NCBI RefSeq assembly: GCF_016863475.1
Contig: NZ_BOOY01000008.1
Coordinates: 285,925-349,924, forward strand
Length of the DNA stretch: 64,000 nucleotides
Direction: 5' to 3'
From: Spirilliplanes yamanashiensis
GTDB taxonomy: Bacteria; Actinomycetota; Actinomycetes; Mycobacteriales; Micromonosporaceae
Within the stretch, counting starts at the first letter, position 1; every line of letters begins with the position of its first letter. The notes under the pieces are model-generated. The model had not been told where the DNA came from, searched no databases, and saw only the letters and a list, made by a program, of their open reading frames with translations. This document shows positions 20,603 through 29,400 of the stretch, in pieces. Position numbers and translations under genes: made by a program.

Positions 20603-20631
20603 ACTCGCCGCCTCGTGGGGGTGGGTTCGAA

Positions 20632-20664
20632 GCCGGGCGGGCGCCGGGTCACGGCGCCCGCCCG
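20632..20664 (-). terminator. Intercistronic hairpin between dppA and dppB
   Basis: CCGGGCGGGCGCCG and CGGCGCCCGCCCGG form a perfect 14-bp stem around five bases, 11 bases after dppA's stop and 30 before dppB's ATG. There is no long T-run, so it likely acts as a partial terminator or an mRNA-stabilising block. It would leave more binding protein than permease, as in many ABC importers. Confidence 0.65.
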
Positions 20665-20674
20665 GTCTCTGCGG

Positions 20675-22336
20675 CTACTTGAACTCGGCGGTGGAGTAGC
20701 GCTCGTCGGTCAGCGGGCTCGGCTTGACGCCCGTGACGTCCTTGCCGAACACGATCGCCGGCGGCGAGTGCGAGATCGGCACGCCCGGCAGGAACTCCAT
20801 GACCGCGGCGTTCAGGGCCTTGTACTTCTCCACCCGCTGGGCGTTGTCAGCGGTGGTGTCGGCGTCCTGGAACTGGTCGAACAGCGGCTTGTTGGTGTAG
20901 CCCCACTCGTCCTTCGGCCGGTCGAAGAAGGTGCCGATGAAGTTGTAGGCGTCGCCGTAGTCACCGGTCCAGCCGAGCAGGTGCAGGTCGTGGTTGCTGC
21001 CGGACGTCGTGGCGTTCAGGTAGTCCGGGCTCCACTTCAGCGGAATGCCCTCCACGGTGATGCCGACGGCCTTCAGGTCGTTCGAGAGCAGCTCGAAGAT
21101 GTCCTTCGGGTTCGGCATGTACGGCCGGGTGACCTCGGTCGGGTAGTGGAAGCGCAGCGTCAGGTTGCTGGCGCCGGCCGCGGCGAGCAGGCGCTTGGCC
21201 TCCTCGACGTTGTAGTCGTACGTCTTGACCTGCGGGTTCCAGCCCTCGACGGTGTCGGGCATGAACTGGGTGGCGACCTTCGCGCCCGGGGGCAGCTTCG
21301 AGTCGACGAGCGCCTGCCGGTTCAGGGCGTGCGCGATGGCCTGGCGCACCTCGAGCTTGGCCAGCGCCGGGTTGCCCTTCTGGTTGATCGCCAGGTAGAG
21401 CACGTTGAACGCGGGCCGCGTCAGCATGTTGAAGCCCTCGCTCTTCAGCGGCTCGACGTCCGCCGGGCCCACCAGGTCGTAGCCCTGGATGTCACCGGAG
21501 CGCAGCGCCTGCTTGCGGGCGTTCTCGTCGCTGATGGTGCGGAAGACGATCGTCTTGAGCTTCGCCTTGTCGCCCCAGTACTCCTCGTTCCGCTCGATCG
21601 TGAGGGACTTGTTCGCCAGGTCCCACGACTTGAACTTGAACGGGCCGGTGCCGGTCGGGTGCTGCATCGCGTACGCCGGGTACTTGATGTCGTCCGCGGT
21701 GCCGGTGACGTTCGAGGCGTCGTACTGCTGCAGCGCCTGCGGGCTGTGGATCGCGAACGACGGCAGCATCAGCGCCGACGGGATCTTGCTGGAGACGCGG
21801 GTGAACGCCAGGTCGACGGTGGTCGGGTCCTTGGCGGTGCACGACTTGAACAGGCTCGGCGGCAGCTCCGGGTCCTCGTTCTTGGCGAAGCCGCCCATGA
21901 CGTCCTGCCAGTACGGCGTGACGTCAGGGCTCTGCATGAGGCCGGCCGAGTTGAACCAGCGGTTGAAGTTGGCGCAGACGGCCTCGGCGTTGAAGTCGGT
22001 GCCGTCGTGGAACTTCACGCCGGTGCGCAGCTTGAACGACCAGGTCGTGCCGGCGGCGTCCGGCTGCCAGCTCTCGGCCAGGCCGGGGGTCGGCTTGGTG
22101 CCGCCCTCCTCCGGGCGGACCAGGGTCTCGAAGACCTGACGGGCCACCCGCAGCGACTCGCCGTCGCTGGCGAAGCTGGGGTCGAGCACCTTCGGGTCGC
22201 CGGCCACGCCGAAGACCAGCGTGTCCTTGGTGCTGGAGCCGCCTGAGTCGTCCCGGTCGCTCTCGGCGCAGCCGGCTGCTGCCAGAGCGGCAATGGCGGT
22301 GACCGCGATAGCGGCCTTCCGCGTCGATGCACGCAT
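20675..22336 (-). CDS. dppA: Peptide ABC importer, substrate-binding lipoprotein (SBP family 5)
   Basis: A 553-residue family 5 solute-binding protein. The signal has a lipobox (ALAAAGC, Cys23), so it is tethered outside the membrane. The mature part has LVFGVAGDPKVLDPSFASDGESLRV, the usual start of the fold, and TTWSFKLRTGVKFHDGTDFNAEAV, the family 5 signature, then the hinge and a C-terminal lobe ending VLPALTD-like (SPLTDERYSTAEFK). It captures di- or oligopeptides and hands them to DppBC; the real ligand is not predictable. It heads the minus-strand operon. Confidence 0.95.
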   Translation of the reverse strand: MRASTRKAAIAVTAIAALAAAGCAESDRDDSGGSSTKDTLVFGVAGDPKVLDPSFASDGESLRVARQVFETLVRPEEGGTKPTPGLAESWQPDAAGTTWSFKLRTGVKFHDGTDFNAEAVCANFNRWFNSAGLMQSPDVTPYWQDVMGGFAKNEDPELPPSLFKSCTAKDPTTVDLAFTRVSSKIPSALMLPSFAIHSPQALQQYDASNVTGTADDIKYPAYAMQHPTGTGPFKFKSWDLANKSLTIERNEEYWGDKAKLKTIVFRTISDENARKQALRSGDIQGYDLVGPADVEPLKSEGFNMLTRPAFNVLYLAINQKGNPALAKLEVRQAIAHALNRQALVDSKLPPGAKVATQFMPDTVEGWNPQVKTYDYNVEEAKRLLAAAGASNLTLRFHYPTEVTRPYMPNPKDIFELLSNDLKAVGITVEGIPLKWSPDYLNATTSGSNHDLHLLGWTGDYGDAYNFIGTFFDRPKDEWGYTNKPLFDQFQDADTTADNAQRVEKYKALNAAVMEFLPGVPISHSPPAIVFGKDVTGVKPSPLTDERYSTAEFK

Positions 22337-22509
22337 GGTGCTTCACCTCGTCCTGTGGGTACGGACCACCGCGGTGACGGTGTGGTCACCGATGGCGCGA
22401 CATTAACGGCTCACAGGGGGCTCAGCAGCAGTTGGTATCGGATCGTGTCTTAACCCTTACTGACCGGTATCACGCTGTTACAGCGAGCCGCCCCGCCGGA
22501 CGTGAGGTG

Positions 22510-23103
22510 TCAGACGGCGCGACGGCCCTCGAAGGCCCGGCCCAGCGTGATCTCGTCCGCGTACTCCAGGTCGCCGCCCACCGGCAGGCCGCTCGCCAGC
22601 CGGCTCACGTCGATGCCCATCGGCTTCACCATCAGCGCCAGGTAGGTCGCCGTCGCCTCGCCCTCCGTGTTCGGGTCGGTGGCGAGGATCAGCTCCTTCA
22701 CCGCCCCCGTGCCGAGCCGCGCCAGCAGCTCACGGATGCGCAGGTTGTCCGGGCCGATGCCCTCCAGCGGGTTGATCGCCCCGCCGAGCACGTGGTACTT
22801 GCCGCGGAACTCGCCGGTGCGCTCGATCGCCACGACGTCCTTCGGCTCCTCGACGACGCAGATCGACTCCTCGGTGCGTCGCGGGTCCCGGCAGATCCGG
22901 CACTGCTCCGATTCGGCCACGTTGTAGCAGGTCGTGCAGAACCGGACCAGCTCCTTCACCTTCCGCAGAGCGGTGGCGAGCCGGCCGACGTCCGCCGGAT
23001 CGGCGGAGAGAATGTGGAACGCGATCCGCTGGGCGCTCTTCGGCCCCACGCCGGGCAGGCGGCCCAGCTCGTCGATCAGGTCCTGAATCGCACCCTCGTA
23101 CAT
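22510..23103 (-). CDS. recR: Recombination mediator protein RecR
   Basis: A 197-residue protein that with RecO/RecF loads RecA at gaps in single-stranded DNA. Order: helix-hairpin-helix ([30 protein letters not shown], residues 3-32), a C4 zinc site ([16 protein letters not shown], about 57-72), and the Toprim domain ([35 protein letters not shown]). Length is typical. It follows ybaB by 10 bases on the minus strand, the conserved dnaX-ybaB-recR order. Confidence 0.97.
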   Translation of the reverse strand: MYEGAIQDLIDELGRLPGVGPKSAQRIAFHILSADPADVGRLATALRKVKELVRFCTTCYNVAESEQCRICRDPRRTEESICVVEEPKDVVAIERTGEFRGKYHVLGGAINPLEGIGPDNLRIRELLARLGTGAVKELILATDPNTEGEATATYLALMVKPMGIDVSRLASGLPVGGDLEYADEITLGRAFEGRRAV

Positions 23104-23113
23104 GGATGGTGGC

Positions 23114-23449
23114 TCAGAATCCGGGGATGCCCAGGCCGCCGCCGAGACCGCCCGTCGCCGAGCCCATCTTCTCGTCGGTCAGCTTGCGGACCTCCTCGGC
23201 GCCTGCGTGCAGCGCCGCCACCACCAGGTCCTCCAGGGTCTCCACGTCGTCCGGATCGACGGCCTTCGGGTCGATGTGCACCGACTTGACCTCGCCCAGC
23301 CCGGTCAGCGTCACCGTCACCAGGCCGCCGCCGGCGCTGCCGGTCAGCTCCGTCTCGGCCAGCTCGGCCTGCGCGCTCGCGACCTGCTGCTGCATCTTCT
23401 GCGCCTGCTTCATGAGCTGCTGCAGGTTGGGCTGTCCGCCGGGACGCAT
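23114..23449 (-). CDS. ybaB: YbaB/EbfC nucleoid-associated protein
   Basis: A 111-residue DNA-binding dimer of the YbaB/EbfC family. It opens with the helix [25 protein letters not shown], then the beta hairpin [27 protein letters not shown], and closes with the helix [24 protein letters not shown]. It binds DNA non-specifically and sits in a conserved cluster with dnaX and recR. The Gly-rich C-terminal tail is usual in actinobacteria. ATG 23449 is followed 10 bases after its stop by recR. Confidence 0.95.
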   Translation of the reverse strand: MRPGGQPNLQQLMKQAQKMQQQVASAQAELAETELTGSAGGGLVTVTLTGLGEVKSVHIDPKAVDPDDVETLEDLVVAALHAGAEEVRKLTDEKMGSATGGLGGGLGIPGF

Positions 23450-23550
23450 GACATCTCCTCACCGGGTACGGGGGCGTGCAGAGGTCAGCCTAGCCGCCCC
23501 CGCCACAGCCGCCGCACGCCGCGCGGTCGCCCCGCCGCTCGACGCGCCGG

Positions 23551-24057
23551 TCAGTCCGCCGTGAGGCGGCGCCACGCCGAGCCGTAGAGGCCGCTCAGCT
23601 CCTCGAACGCCGCCGGGTCCGGCGCCTGCAACCGCCCCGCCAGCTCCGCCGCGAGCCCGTCCAGCGCCACCTGCCACGCCGCCGCCGACTCCACCGGCGA
23701 CCCCGGGAACCCGCTGTGGTCGAGCGTCAGCACCGACGAGTCGCCCCCGTCCGCGCGCACCTCGGCCCGCAGCCGCGTGGCCAGCCCGTCCGGGAACACG
23801 TACCGCAGGTCCAGCCGCCGCTCCGGCAGGCAGTCCTCGATGGTCACCGCCGCGACCGCGTCCAGCCCGAACAGCAACCGCACCGTCGCCCCGGGCCGCC
23901 GCTGCCCGTCCACCGGAGCCAGCCAGCGCGCCAGCCGCTCCGGCACCGTCAGCGCCGACCACAACTCCGCCACCGGAACCGGGAACCGCAGCTCGAACCG
24001 CACCGCGGCGCCACCGACCCCGGCCCGCAACCGACCCAGCACCAAGCCCGACGCCAT
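23551..24057 (-). CDS. SRPBCC (AHSA1-type) protein
   Basis: A 168-residue START-like domain. VRFELRFPVPVAELWSALTVPERLARWLAPVDGQ is the canonical AHSA1 opening (beta strand, then the cavity-lining helix), with LLFGLDAVAAVTIEDCLPERRLDLRYVFPDG as the central sheet and a long C-terminal helix (SAAAWQVALDGLAAELAGRL). These proteins bind small hydrophobic ligands in a closed cavity; the ligand is unknown. It interrupts the usual dnaX-ybaB spacing, lying 19 bases after dnaX's stop. No export signal. Confidence 0.85.
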   Translation of the reverse strand: MASGLVLGRLRAGVGGAAVRFELRFPVPVAELWSALTVPERLARWLAPVDGQRRPGATVRLLFGLDAVAAVTIEDCLPERRLDLRYVFPDGLATRLRAEVRADGGDSSVLTLDHSGFPGSPVESAAAWQVALDGLAAELAGRLQAPDPAAFEELSGLYGSAWRRLTAD

Positions 24058-24076
24058 CGCCGCCCCCTTCCCGGGT

Positions 24077-27000
24077 TCAGCTCTCGCCGATCTTCTCCGC
24101 CCCGAACGCGTCTCGCAACAGCTGCATCGCCTGCTGCTCGCTGCTCTGCCGCGATGTCTTCTCGTCGATCACGTCATCGGTCGGCTCGTCACCCGGATCG
24201 AACCCCTCGTAGACCCGCCCACCCGACCGCGGCGGCGCGTCGTAGTCAGGATCGAACGGCGGCTCCTCCGCCGGCGACCCGTCCGACCACGCGTCACCCG
24301 CCGCCGCCTTCTTCGGCGCCGCCGTCTTCATCCCCGCCGCCGCGGCCCGCGCCGCCGCCCGCGCCGACCCCGGCTGCACCGGCGGCCGCGCCGCCTCCGC
24401 CTTCTCGGCCGCCGCGACCTGCGGCGCCGCGTTGGGCGCCTCGACCCGGACCGGCGCCGCCGCCTGCGGCGCGGCGTTCACGGCCAGACCCCCGGGCCGC
24501 GCGGGCTCGGGCCAGTCGTCGGCCGCGGCCACCGCGGTCGCCACTCCCCCACCCTGTTGGGTACGCCCGCCCCCGGCACCCTCCGATGCCCCGGCCCCGA
24601 GGCCACCGGCAGGCCCGGCTCCCATGCCCTGCCCACCGGCACCCACGGACCCACCGTCACCGCCGGGCGCCCCGCCCGCAGCGGGCAGCCCTGCCCCGCT
24701 GGGCAGCCCGGCGTCGCCGCGCGGACCGGGATCGCTGTGCGGACTGCCGCCCGGGCCGCCACTTTCCAGACCACCTCGTGGACCGCCGGCCGGGCCGCCG
24801 GTCGGACCGCCGCCCGGACCACCGCCCGGACCACCGCCCGGACCACCGCCCGGACCGCCGCTTGGACCGCCGCCCGGACCGCCGCTATCCGCGCTGCCAC
24901 CGGGGCCACCGTCGAGGCCCGCTCGCGGGCCGCCGTCGTGGCCGCCGCCCTGGTGGCCGGGCCGGCCGGCCGCCTCGCCGCCGCCGGGCGCCGGGTGGGA
25001 CATCTCGCCCGCCGGCGCCGCGGCCGCCGCCGGGCCGGGGGTGCCCCAGCCGGGGTCGGGGGTGCGGGCGGGGGGTGGCTGCAGGGGCGGGGTGGATGCG
25101 GAGCGGGGGGTCGGGTGCATTCCGCCGGCCTCGCCCGCGACCTCGCAGCGCAGCTGCCAGCGGCCGCCGAGGATCTCGTACAGCGCCTCGACGACCGGTT
25201 CCGGCTGCGCGCCGAGCATCTTGGCGTGCGCCGGGAAGCGGAACGTCAGCACCACCGTGCTGCCGTCGAGGTCGCGAACCGTGGCGCCCTGGGCCAGCGC
25301 GGCGATCTTCTTGCTCTTGCGGCCCGCCGCGGAGACCACCTCGGGCCACGCCTCGCGGATCGCGGCAGCCGACAGCTGCCCGGGGGCCTCGGCCGCGGGC
25401 GGGGCGGGGGCGAGGTCGGCGGGGCTGTCCGGCATGAGCCCGGCGGGCTCCCGCCGCCCCGCGGAGGAACCTGAGGAGTCGGCCGAACCCGCTGTGGCTG
25501 CGCCGCCACCCTGACCACCCGCCGCCGGACCACCGGCCGCCAGGCCACCGGCCGCCAGGCCACCGGCCGCCAGGCCACCGGCCGCCGGACCACCTGCCGC
25601 CGGACCACCTGCCGCCGGACCACCTGCCGGGCCGCCCTGCGGGCTGCCCGCAGCCGGACCACCCGCCGGGCCGCCAGCCGGACCGGTTGCGGCAGGACCA
25701 CCCGCGGCAGGACCACCCATCGCCGGGCCGCCGCCGGGGGCGGCGCCCGAGACCGGGGTCGCCGCAGCCCACGGGTCCGCGGCCGTCTCGCCCACCGGAG
25801 CCGCGGAAGCGGCAGCCGGCGCCGCGGAAGCCGGGCGGGGGGCCGCGCGTTGCGGGGTCGGCAGGGCCGGTGGCTGTGCCGTCGCGCCCGGAACTCCCGC
25901 CCCGGACGCGACGGATGTGACCGAGGCAGCCGGCGACGCCGGTCGTACCTCATGGTCCTGAAGGGTGAGGCGGCGTTCCATGCGCTCGAGGCGCTGCAGC
26001 AGCGCCCCCGTCGAATCCTCGGCCCCCGGCAGCAGCATGCGGGCGGTGACCAGCTCCAGCAGCAGGCGCGGCGCGGTCGTGCCGCGCATCTCGACCAGGC
26101 CGTTGTGCACGATGTCGGCGGCGCGTGACAGCGTGGCCGGCCCCAGCCGGCCCGCCTGGCCGGTCATGCGCTCGATCTGGTCGGTGGGGCCGTCGATGAG
26201 GCCCTTGGCGACGGCGTCGGGGACCTGCTGCATGACGATGAGGTCGCGGAGGCGTTCGAGCAGGTCGGAGGCGAAGCGGCGGGGGTCGTGGCCGGCCTCG
26301 GCGACGCGGTCGATCGTCGAGTAGGCGGCGGCGCCGTCGCCGGCGGCGAGGGCGTCGCACATCTCGTCGATGAGGGCGACGTCGGTGACGCCGAGCAGGC
26401 TGACGGCGCGGGTGTAGCTGACGCCGTCGGGGCCCGCGCCGGCGATGAGCTGGTCGAGGACCGACAGCGTGTCGCGGGCGCTGCCGCCGCCGGCCCGCAC
26501 GACCAGCGGGAAGACCTGCGGCTCGACCTTGACGCCCTCGGCGGCGCACAGCTGCTCCAGGTACGGGCGCAGCGTCGCCGGCGGGATGAGCCGGAACGGG
26601 TAGTGGTGGGTGCGCGACTTGATCGTGCCGAGGACCTTCTCCGGCTCGGTCGTCGCGAAGATGAACTTGACGTAGTCCGGGGGCTCCTCGACGAGCTTGA
26701 GCAGCGCGTTGAAGCCCGCCGACGAGACCATGTGCGCCTCGTCGATCACGTAGATCTTGAAGCGGGAGCTGGCGGGCGCGAAGAACGCCTTCTCGCGCAG
26801 CTCGCGGGCGTCGTCGACGCCGCCGTGGCTGGCCGCGTCGATCTCGATGACGTCGATGGAGCCGGGCCCGTCGTTCGACAGGGAGCGGCAGGAGGCGCAC
26901 TGTCCGCAGGGTTCGGGCGTGGGCCCCTGCTCGCAGTTCAGCGACCGGGCCAGGATGCGCGCCGAGCTGGTCTTGCCGCAGCCGCGCGGCCCGGAGAACA

Positions 27001-27121
27001 GGTACGCGTGGTGCAGCCGCCCGCTGCGCAACGCCTGCGACAGCGGCTCGGTGACGTGTTCCTGCCCGATGACCTCGGCGAACGTACGCGGCCGGTACTT
27101 GCGGTAGAGCGCGAGTGCCAC
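24077..27121 (-). CDS. dnaX: DNA polymerase III subunit gamma/tau
   Basis: A 1014-residue clamp-loader ATPase. GPRGCGKT (residues 44-51) is Walker A; C63, C72, C75 and C78 bind zinc; FKIYVIDEAHMVSSAGFNALL contains Walker B; and the SRC sensor region and domain III extend to about residue 370. Thereafter comes a very long Ala/Pro/Gly-rich tau-like tail with several blocks of PAAGG, GGPGG and similar repeats, ending in FDPDYDAPPRSGGRVYEGFDPGDEPTDDVIDEKT. The clamp loader places the sliding clamp at replication forks. GTG 27121 has AGAGGAGCG upstream. The tail is much longer than in E. coli. Confidence 0.96.
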   Translation of the reverse strand: MALALYRKYRPRTFAEVIGQEHVTEPLSQALRSGRLHHAYLFSGPRGCGKTSSARILARSLNCEQGPTPEPCGQCASCRSLSNDGPGSIDVIEIDAASHGGVDDARELREKAFFAPASSRFKIYVIDEAHMVSSAGFNALLKLVEEPPDYVKFIFATTEPEKVLGTIKSRTHHYPFRLIPPATLRPYLEQLCAAEGVKVEPQVFPLVVRAGGGSARDTLSVLDQLIAGAGPDGVSYTRAVSLLGVTDVALIDEMCDALAAGDGAAAYSTIDRVAEAGHDPRRFASDLLERLRDLIVMQQVPDAVAKGLIDGPTDQIERMTGQAGRLGPATLSRAADIVHNGLVEMRGTTAPRLLLELVTARMLLPGAEDSTGALLQRLERMERRLTLQDHEVRPASPAASVTSVASGAGVPGATAQPPALPTPQRAAPRPASAAPAAASAAPVGETAADPWAAATPVSGAAPGGGPAMGGPAAGGPAATGPAGGPAGGPAAGSPQGGPAGGPAAGGPAAGGPAAGGLAAGGLAAGGLAAGGPAAGGQGGGAATAGSADSSGSSAGRREPAGLMPDSPADLAPAPPAAEAPGQLSAAAIREAWPEVVSAAGRKSKKIAALAQGATVRDLDGSTVVLTFRFPAHAKMLGAQPEPVVEALYEILGGRWQLRCEVAGEAGGMHPTPRSASTPPLQPPPARTPDPGWGTPGPAAAAAPAGEMSHPAPGGGEAAGRPGHQGGGHDGGPRAGLDGGPGGSADSGGPGGGPSGGPGGGPGGGPGGGPGGGPTGGPAGGPRGGLESGGPGGSPHSDPGPRGDAGLPSGAGLPAAGGAPGGDGGSVGAGGQGMGAGPAGGLGAGASEGAGGGRTQQGGGVATAVAAADDWPEPARPGGLAVNAAPQAAAPVRVEAPNAAPQVAAAEKAEAARPPVQPGSARAAARAAAAGMKTAAPKKAAAGDAWSDGSPAEEPPFDPDYDAPPRSGGRVYEGFDPGDEPTDDVIDEKTSRQSSEQQAMQLLRDAFGAEKIGES
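24755..24885 (-). repeat. Tandem PGG/GGP-coding repeat inside dnaX
   Basis: Near-identical 12-base units (CGGACCACCGCC on the plus strand) encode runs of GGPGGGPGG in the dnaX tail, followed at lower identity by GGPTGGPAGG. The units are in frame with the protein, so this is coding low-complexity sequence. It would be prone to slippage and copy-number change between strains. Confidence 0.6.
25525..25635 (-). repeat. Tandem AAGGP/AAGGL-coding repeat inside dnaX
   Basis: About seven copies of a 15-base unit (like CCGGCCGCCAGGCCA) encode AAGGP or AAGGL in frame in the dnaX tail. They are imperfect, so the array looks older than the one at 24755. No spacer structure of the CRISPR kind is present. 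Confidence 0.6.
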
Positions 27122-27222
27122 GCTTGACGCTCCTCTCGACCGCGCCATTGTCCGTCGGCCCACCGACAAGAACCAGCCCGGTCCCGCCGGGGTGACGCCG
27201 ACCCGGCCGCGGGCATGAAAAG

Positions 27223-27309
27223 GGCCCCCCGTGCACCCGTCAGAGCCCGCTTATCCTTGCTGCCTTCCGGCCCTGGGGAGGTTCACGAGATGCACGCCGC
27301 ACGAGGGGC
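27223..27309 (-). ncRNA. ffs: Small SRP RNA (4.5S type)
   Basis: On the minus strand the conserved core CCAGGGCCGGAAGGCAGCA AGGATAAGCGGG is present, including the GNAR-type tetraloop GGAA and the asymmetric loop that binds Ffh. The flanks pair (GCCCCTCGTGC... with ...GCACGGGGGGC), and CCCTTTTCA follows as a terminator. It guides membrane and secreted proteins to the SecYEG translocon. Its place beside dnaX matches the actinobacterial order. Confidence 0.9.
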
Positions 27310-27392
27310 TGATCGCAGTCTAGCGGGTGGCTTCGCGGGACAGGTCAGGGTGGTGGCATCCGGGCGGCGATCGGTTCTGTAAGCTGGCGCAC

Positions 27393-27480
27393 GGAGGATT
27401 CGCCTAGAGGCCTAGGGCGCACGCTTGGAAAGCGTGTTGGGTTCACACCCTCACGAGTTCGAATCTCGTATCCTCCGCCA
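27393..27480 (+). tRNA. tRNA-Ser (anticodon GGA)
   Basis: The acceptor arm GGAGGAT pairs with ATCCTCC; discriminator G and an encoded CCA follow. The anticodon loop TTGGAAA sits on the stem CACGC/GCGTG, giving anticodon GGA (codons UCC/UCU). A long variable arm (TTGGGTTCACACCCTCA) is class II, as serine tRNAs have. TTCGAAT is the T loop. Confidence 0.95.
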
Positions 27481-27500
27481 GCTTCACCAGGGCAAACGTT

Positions 27501-27531
27501 GAGGGCCGCACCCCCCGTGGGTGCGGCCCTC
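27501..27531. terminator. Strong hairpin after tRNA-Ser, probably bidirectional
   Basis: GAGGGCCGCACCC and GGGTGCGGCCCTC form a perfect 13-bp stem around five bases, followed by GGTCCGTTTCC. It lies between the tRNA and the converging serine hydrolase gene and could stop both transcripts. Confidence 0.7.
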
Positions 27532-27555
27532 GGTCCGTTTCCGGCCCCGGCGCGA

Positions 27556-28989
27556 TTACCGCCGGCAGGCCGCCTGGTACCGGTCGACGGCGGCGCCGAG
27601 CTGCGCGAACTTCTGCGTGTACTCGACCGGGACGGTGCCGGCCGGGGTGGCCGGGCGGCCCGGGTCGCGGTACTGGTCGCCCAGGTTGGAGAAGACCGAG
27701 ATGATGTAGTGCCGCTTGGCCTCGCCGGGCAGGGAGCGGACGATGCCGGCGTCGGCGCCGCTGTTGTTGACCCAGCCGGGCTTGTGGGCGAACGTCACCT
27801 GCGCCTCGGCGTTGCAGGGGCGGACGTCCTGGCCGAACCTGTTGCCGGCGACGGTGACGGTGCCGTCGGCGCCGATCCAGCGGTCGGCGACCACCTGCGG
27901 GATGCCGGGGGCCGGGTAGTCGCGGCCGCAGTAGTTGGTGGTGGACAGCATCCAGTTGAAGCCCTGCCGGCCGAGGGCGGTGAGGAACAGGGCGCGCGAC
28001 GAGGCGCTGAGCACGTTCCGCGTCACGCGCCGGCCGTCCGGGGCGGTCCAGAGGGTGCCCCTGCCGCCGTTGACGATGGCCAGCAGCTTGGCCGTGTCCA
28101 GCGAGCTCATCGTGATGGTGTTGCCCCAGCGGCCGCCGTTGACGGGGTTGGTGCCGACGAGCCGCAGGGTCTCCAGGCCGAGGTCCTGGAACTGCTGGTT
28201 GAGACCATCGATGGCGTTGTGGTCCCACATCATCTTGATCAGGGCGCAGCTGGCGTTGTTCGACGACTGGGTGAGCGCGGCGTCGAGGTATTTGCGCACC
28301 GTGTCGGCGCTGGCGGCGCCGCACAGCGAGCTGATCGTCGTGGGCTGGTACCGGTAGGTGTCGTCCAGGCCGACGACGCCCTGGTCGACCAGGCGCAGCA
28401 CGCCGAAGGCCACCATCAGCTTCAGGACCGACGCCGGGTACGGGAGCATGTAGTCGAGCGGCGCGTCCTCGCGGCCGGGCAGGACGTCGATGGTGCCCTG
28501 GCCGCGGTTGACGTACCAGCCGGCGTCGTCCCACTGCCGCCAGCGCACCCCGGTCGTGTGCAGGTTCGCGTCGACCGGCACGACGACGCCGCGCGGGTAC
28601 TGCGGGCTCATCAGCACGGTGGCGGACCCGGCGACCCGGCCGTGGCGGTCGAGTTCGAGGACGGTGGCGTCGATCTGCGGCTGCTGGAAGATCGGCTGCG
28701 CGGCGGCGAGCGCGGCTGCCGCGCCGGGCGCCCGCTGCACCGACGGCGCCGCCTCCTTGTCGACGGTGGGCGCGGGCGCGGCGGCTCGCGCCCCGGCCTG
28801 CGCGGACGTGCGCGGCGCGAGGTCGAGGACCTCCTGGAAGGCGAGCGAGTCCAGGGTCTGCTGGAGGAACTCGGCGAGGGACTGCTCGGGTGGCGGCACC
28901 GGTGCGGCCGCCGCCGCGGCCGGGGGCGGCACCACCGCCGCCCCGACGACGACCGCCATCGTCCAGCTGAGAATCGTGCGTACGCGCAT
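27556..28989 (-). CDS. Exported serine hydrolase, class A beta-lactamase-like fold
   Basis: A 477-residue protein. A signal peptide (MRVRTILSWTMAVVVGAAVV..AAAA) is followed by about 80 residues of Ala/Pro-rich sequence and then a penicillin-binding/serine-hydrolase domain: SVLK (S187, K190) is the SxxK nucleophile motif, SSNN (242-245) the SxN motif, and HKPGW the KTG-like third motif. These folds include D,D-peptidases and beta-lactamases; the long N-terminal region and the HKPGW variant argue against a plain beta-lactamase. It probably acts in the cell wall. ATG 28989 with GGGGGG upstream. Substrate unknown. Confidence 0.85.
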   Translation of the reverse strand: MRVRTILSWTMAVVVGAAVVPPPAAAAAAPVPPPEQSLAEFLQQTLDSLAFQEVLDLAPRTSAQAGARAAAPAPTVDKEAAPSVQRAPGAAAALAAAQPIFQQPQIDATVLELDRHGRVAGSATVLMSPQYPRGVVVPVDANLHTTGVRWRQWDDAGWYVNRGQGTIDVLPGREDAPLDYMLPYPASVLKLMVAFGVLRLVDQGVVGLDDTYRYQPTTISSLCGAASADTVRKYLDAALTQSSNNASCALIKMMWDHNAIDGLNQQFQDLGLETLRLVGTNPVNGGRWGNTITMSSLDTAKLLAIVNGGRGTLWTAPDGRRVTRNVLSASSRALFLTALGRQGFNWMLSTTNYCGRDYPAPGIPQVVADRWIGADGTVTVAGNRFGQDVRPCNAEAQVTFAHKPGWVNNSGADAGIVRSLPGEAKRHYIISVFSNLGDQYRDPGRPATPAGTVPVEYTQKFAQLGAAVDRYQAACRR

Positions 28990-29087
28990 CTCGTACCCCC
29001 CGTGTCGACGCCGTGGAACCGGCAACGGGTGGGAATCTATCGGCATCGATCAACCCCCGTGGCAGGTTTGTCCGGTTCCCGTCGGCG

Positions 29088-29399
29088 TCAGGCGGGTGGC
29101 CGGCGGCGCGTGCCGGTGACCACGGTGCGCGGCAGGCGGCCCGCGCGGGAGTGGCCGGCGAACGCGTCGCCGACGACGACCACGTCGAACTCGAGGTTGA
29201 GGCGCATCGGCCGGGTCACGGCCTGCCGCCACGTGACGCGCCGCCCGGCGGGGACGTCGGCGCAGGCCACGTCGGTGAGCGGGGCGCCGTCGGCCGCGCC
29301 GGTGACCGTTCCCCCGGCGTCGGTGAACGTGTAGACGGCGGTGAGCGTGCCGATCGGCGTCCTCAGCGTGACGTCCCAGGTGCCGGCGACCGGGTCCAC
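29088..29399 (-). CDS. Small protein of unknown function downstream of the DJ-1 gene
   Basis: A 103-residue protein beginning GTG 29399, two bases after the DJ-1 stop. VDPVAGTWDVTLRTPIGTLTAVYTFTDAGGTVTG at the start resembles a lipocalin-like or META-like beta sheet. It continues with VACADVPAGRRVTWRQAV..PMRLNLEFDVVVVGDAFAGHSRAGRLPRT, where GHSRAGRLP suggests a sugar- or ligand-binding turn, and ends basic. It is likely co-transcribed with the DJ-1 gene. Family not recognised. Confidence 0.65.
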   Translation of the reverse strand: MDPVAGTWDVTLRTPIGTLTAVYTFTDAGGTVTGAADGAPLTDVACADVPAGRRVTWRQAVTRPMRLNLEFDVVVVGDAFAGHSRAGRLPRTVVTGTRRRPPA

Positions 29400-29400
29400 G

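Noticed and set aside
25525..25635. CRISPR-like repeats in dnaX
   Set aside because: Units are directly adjacent with no spacers and stay in the reading frame; they encode AAGGP in a low-complexity tail.
27556..28989. Reading the serine hydrolase as a beta-lactamase resistance gene
   Set aside because: It has SxxK and SxN, but the third motif (HKPGW) and the long N-terminal region fit wall-related hydrolases at least as well, so no resistance call is made.
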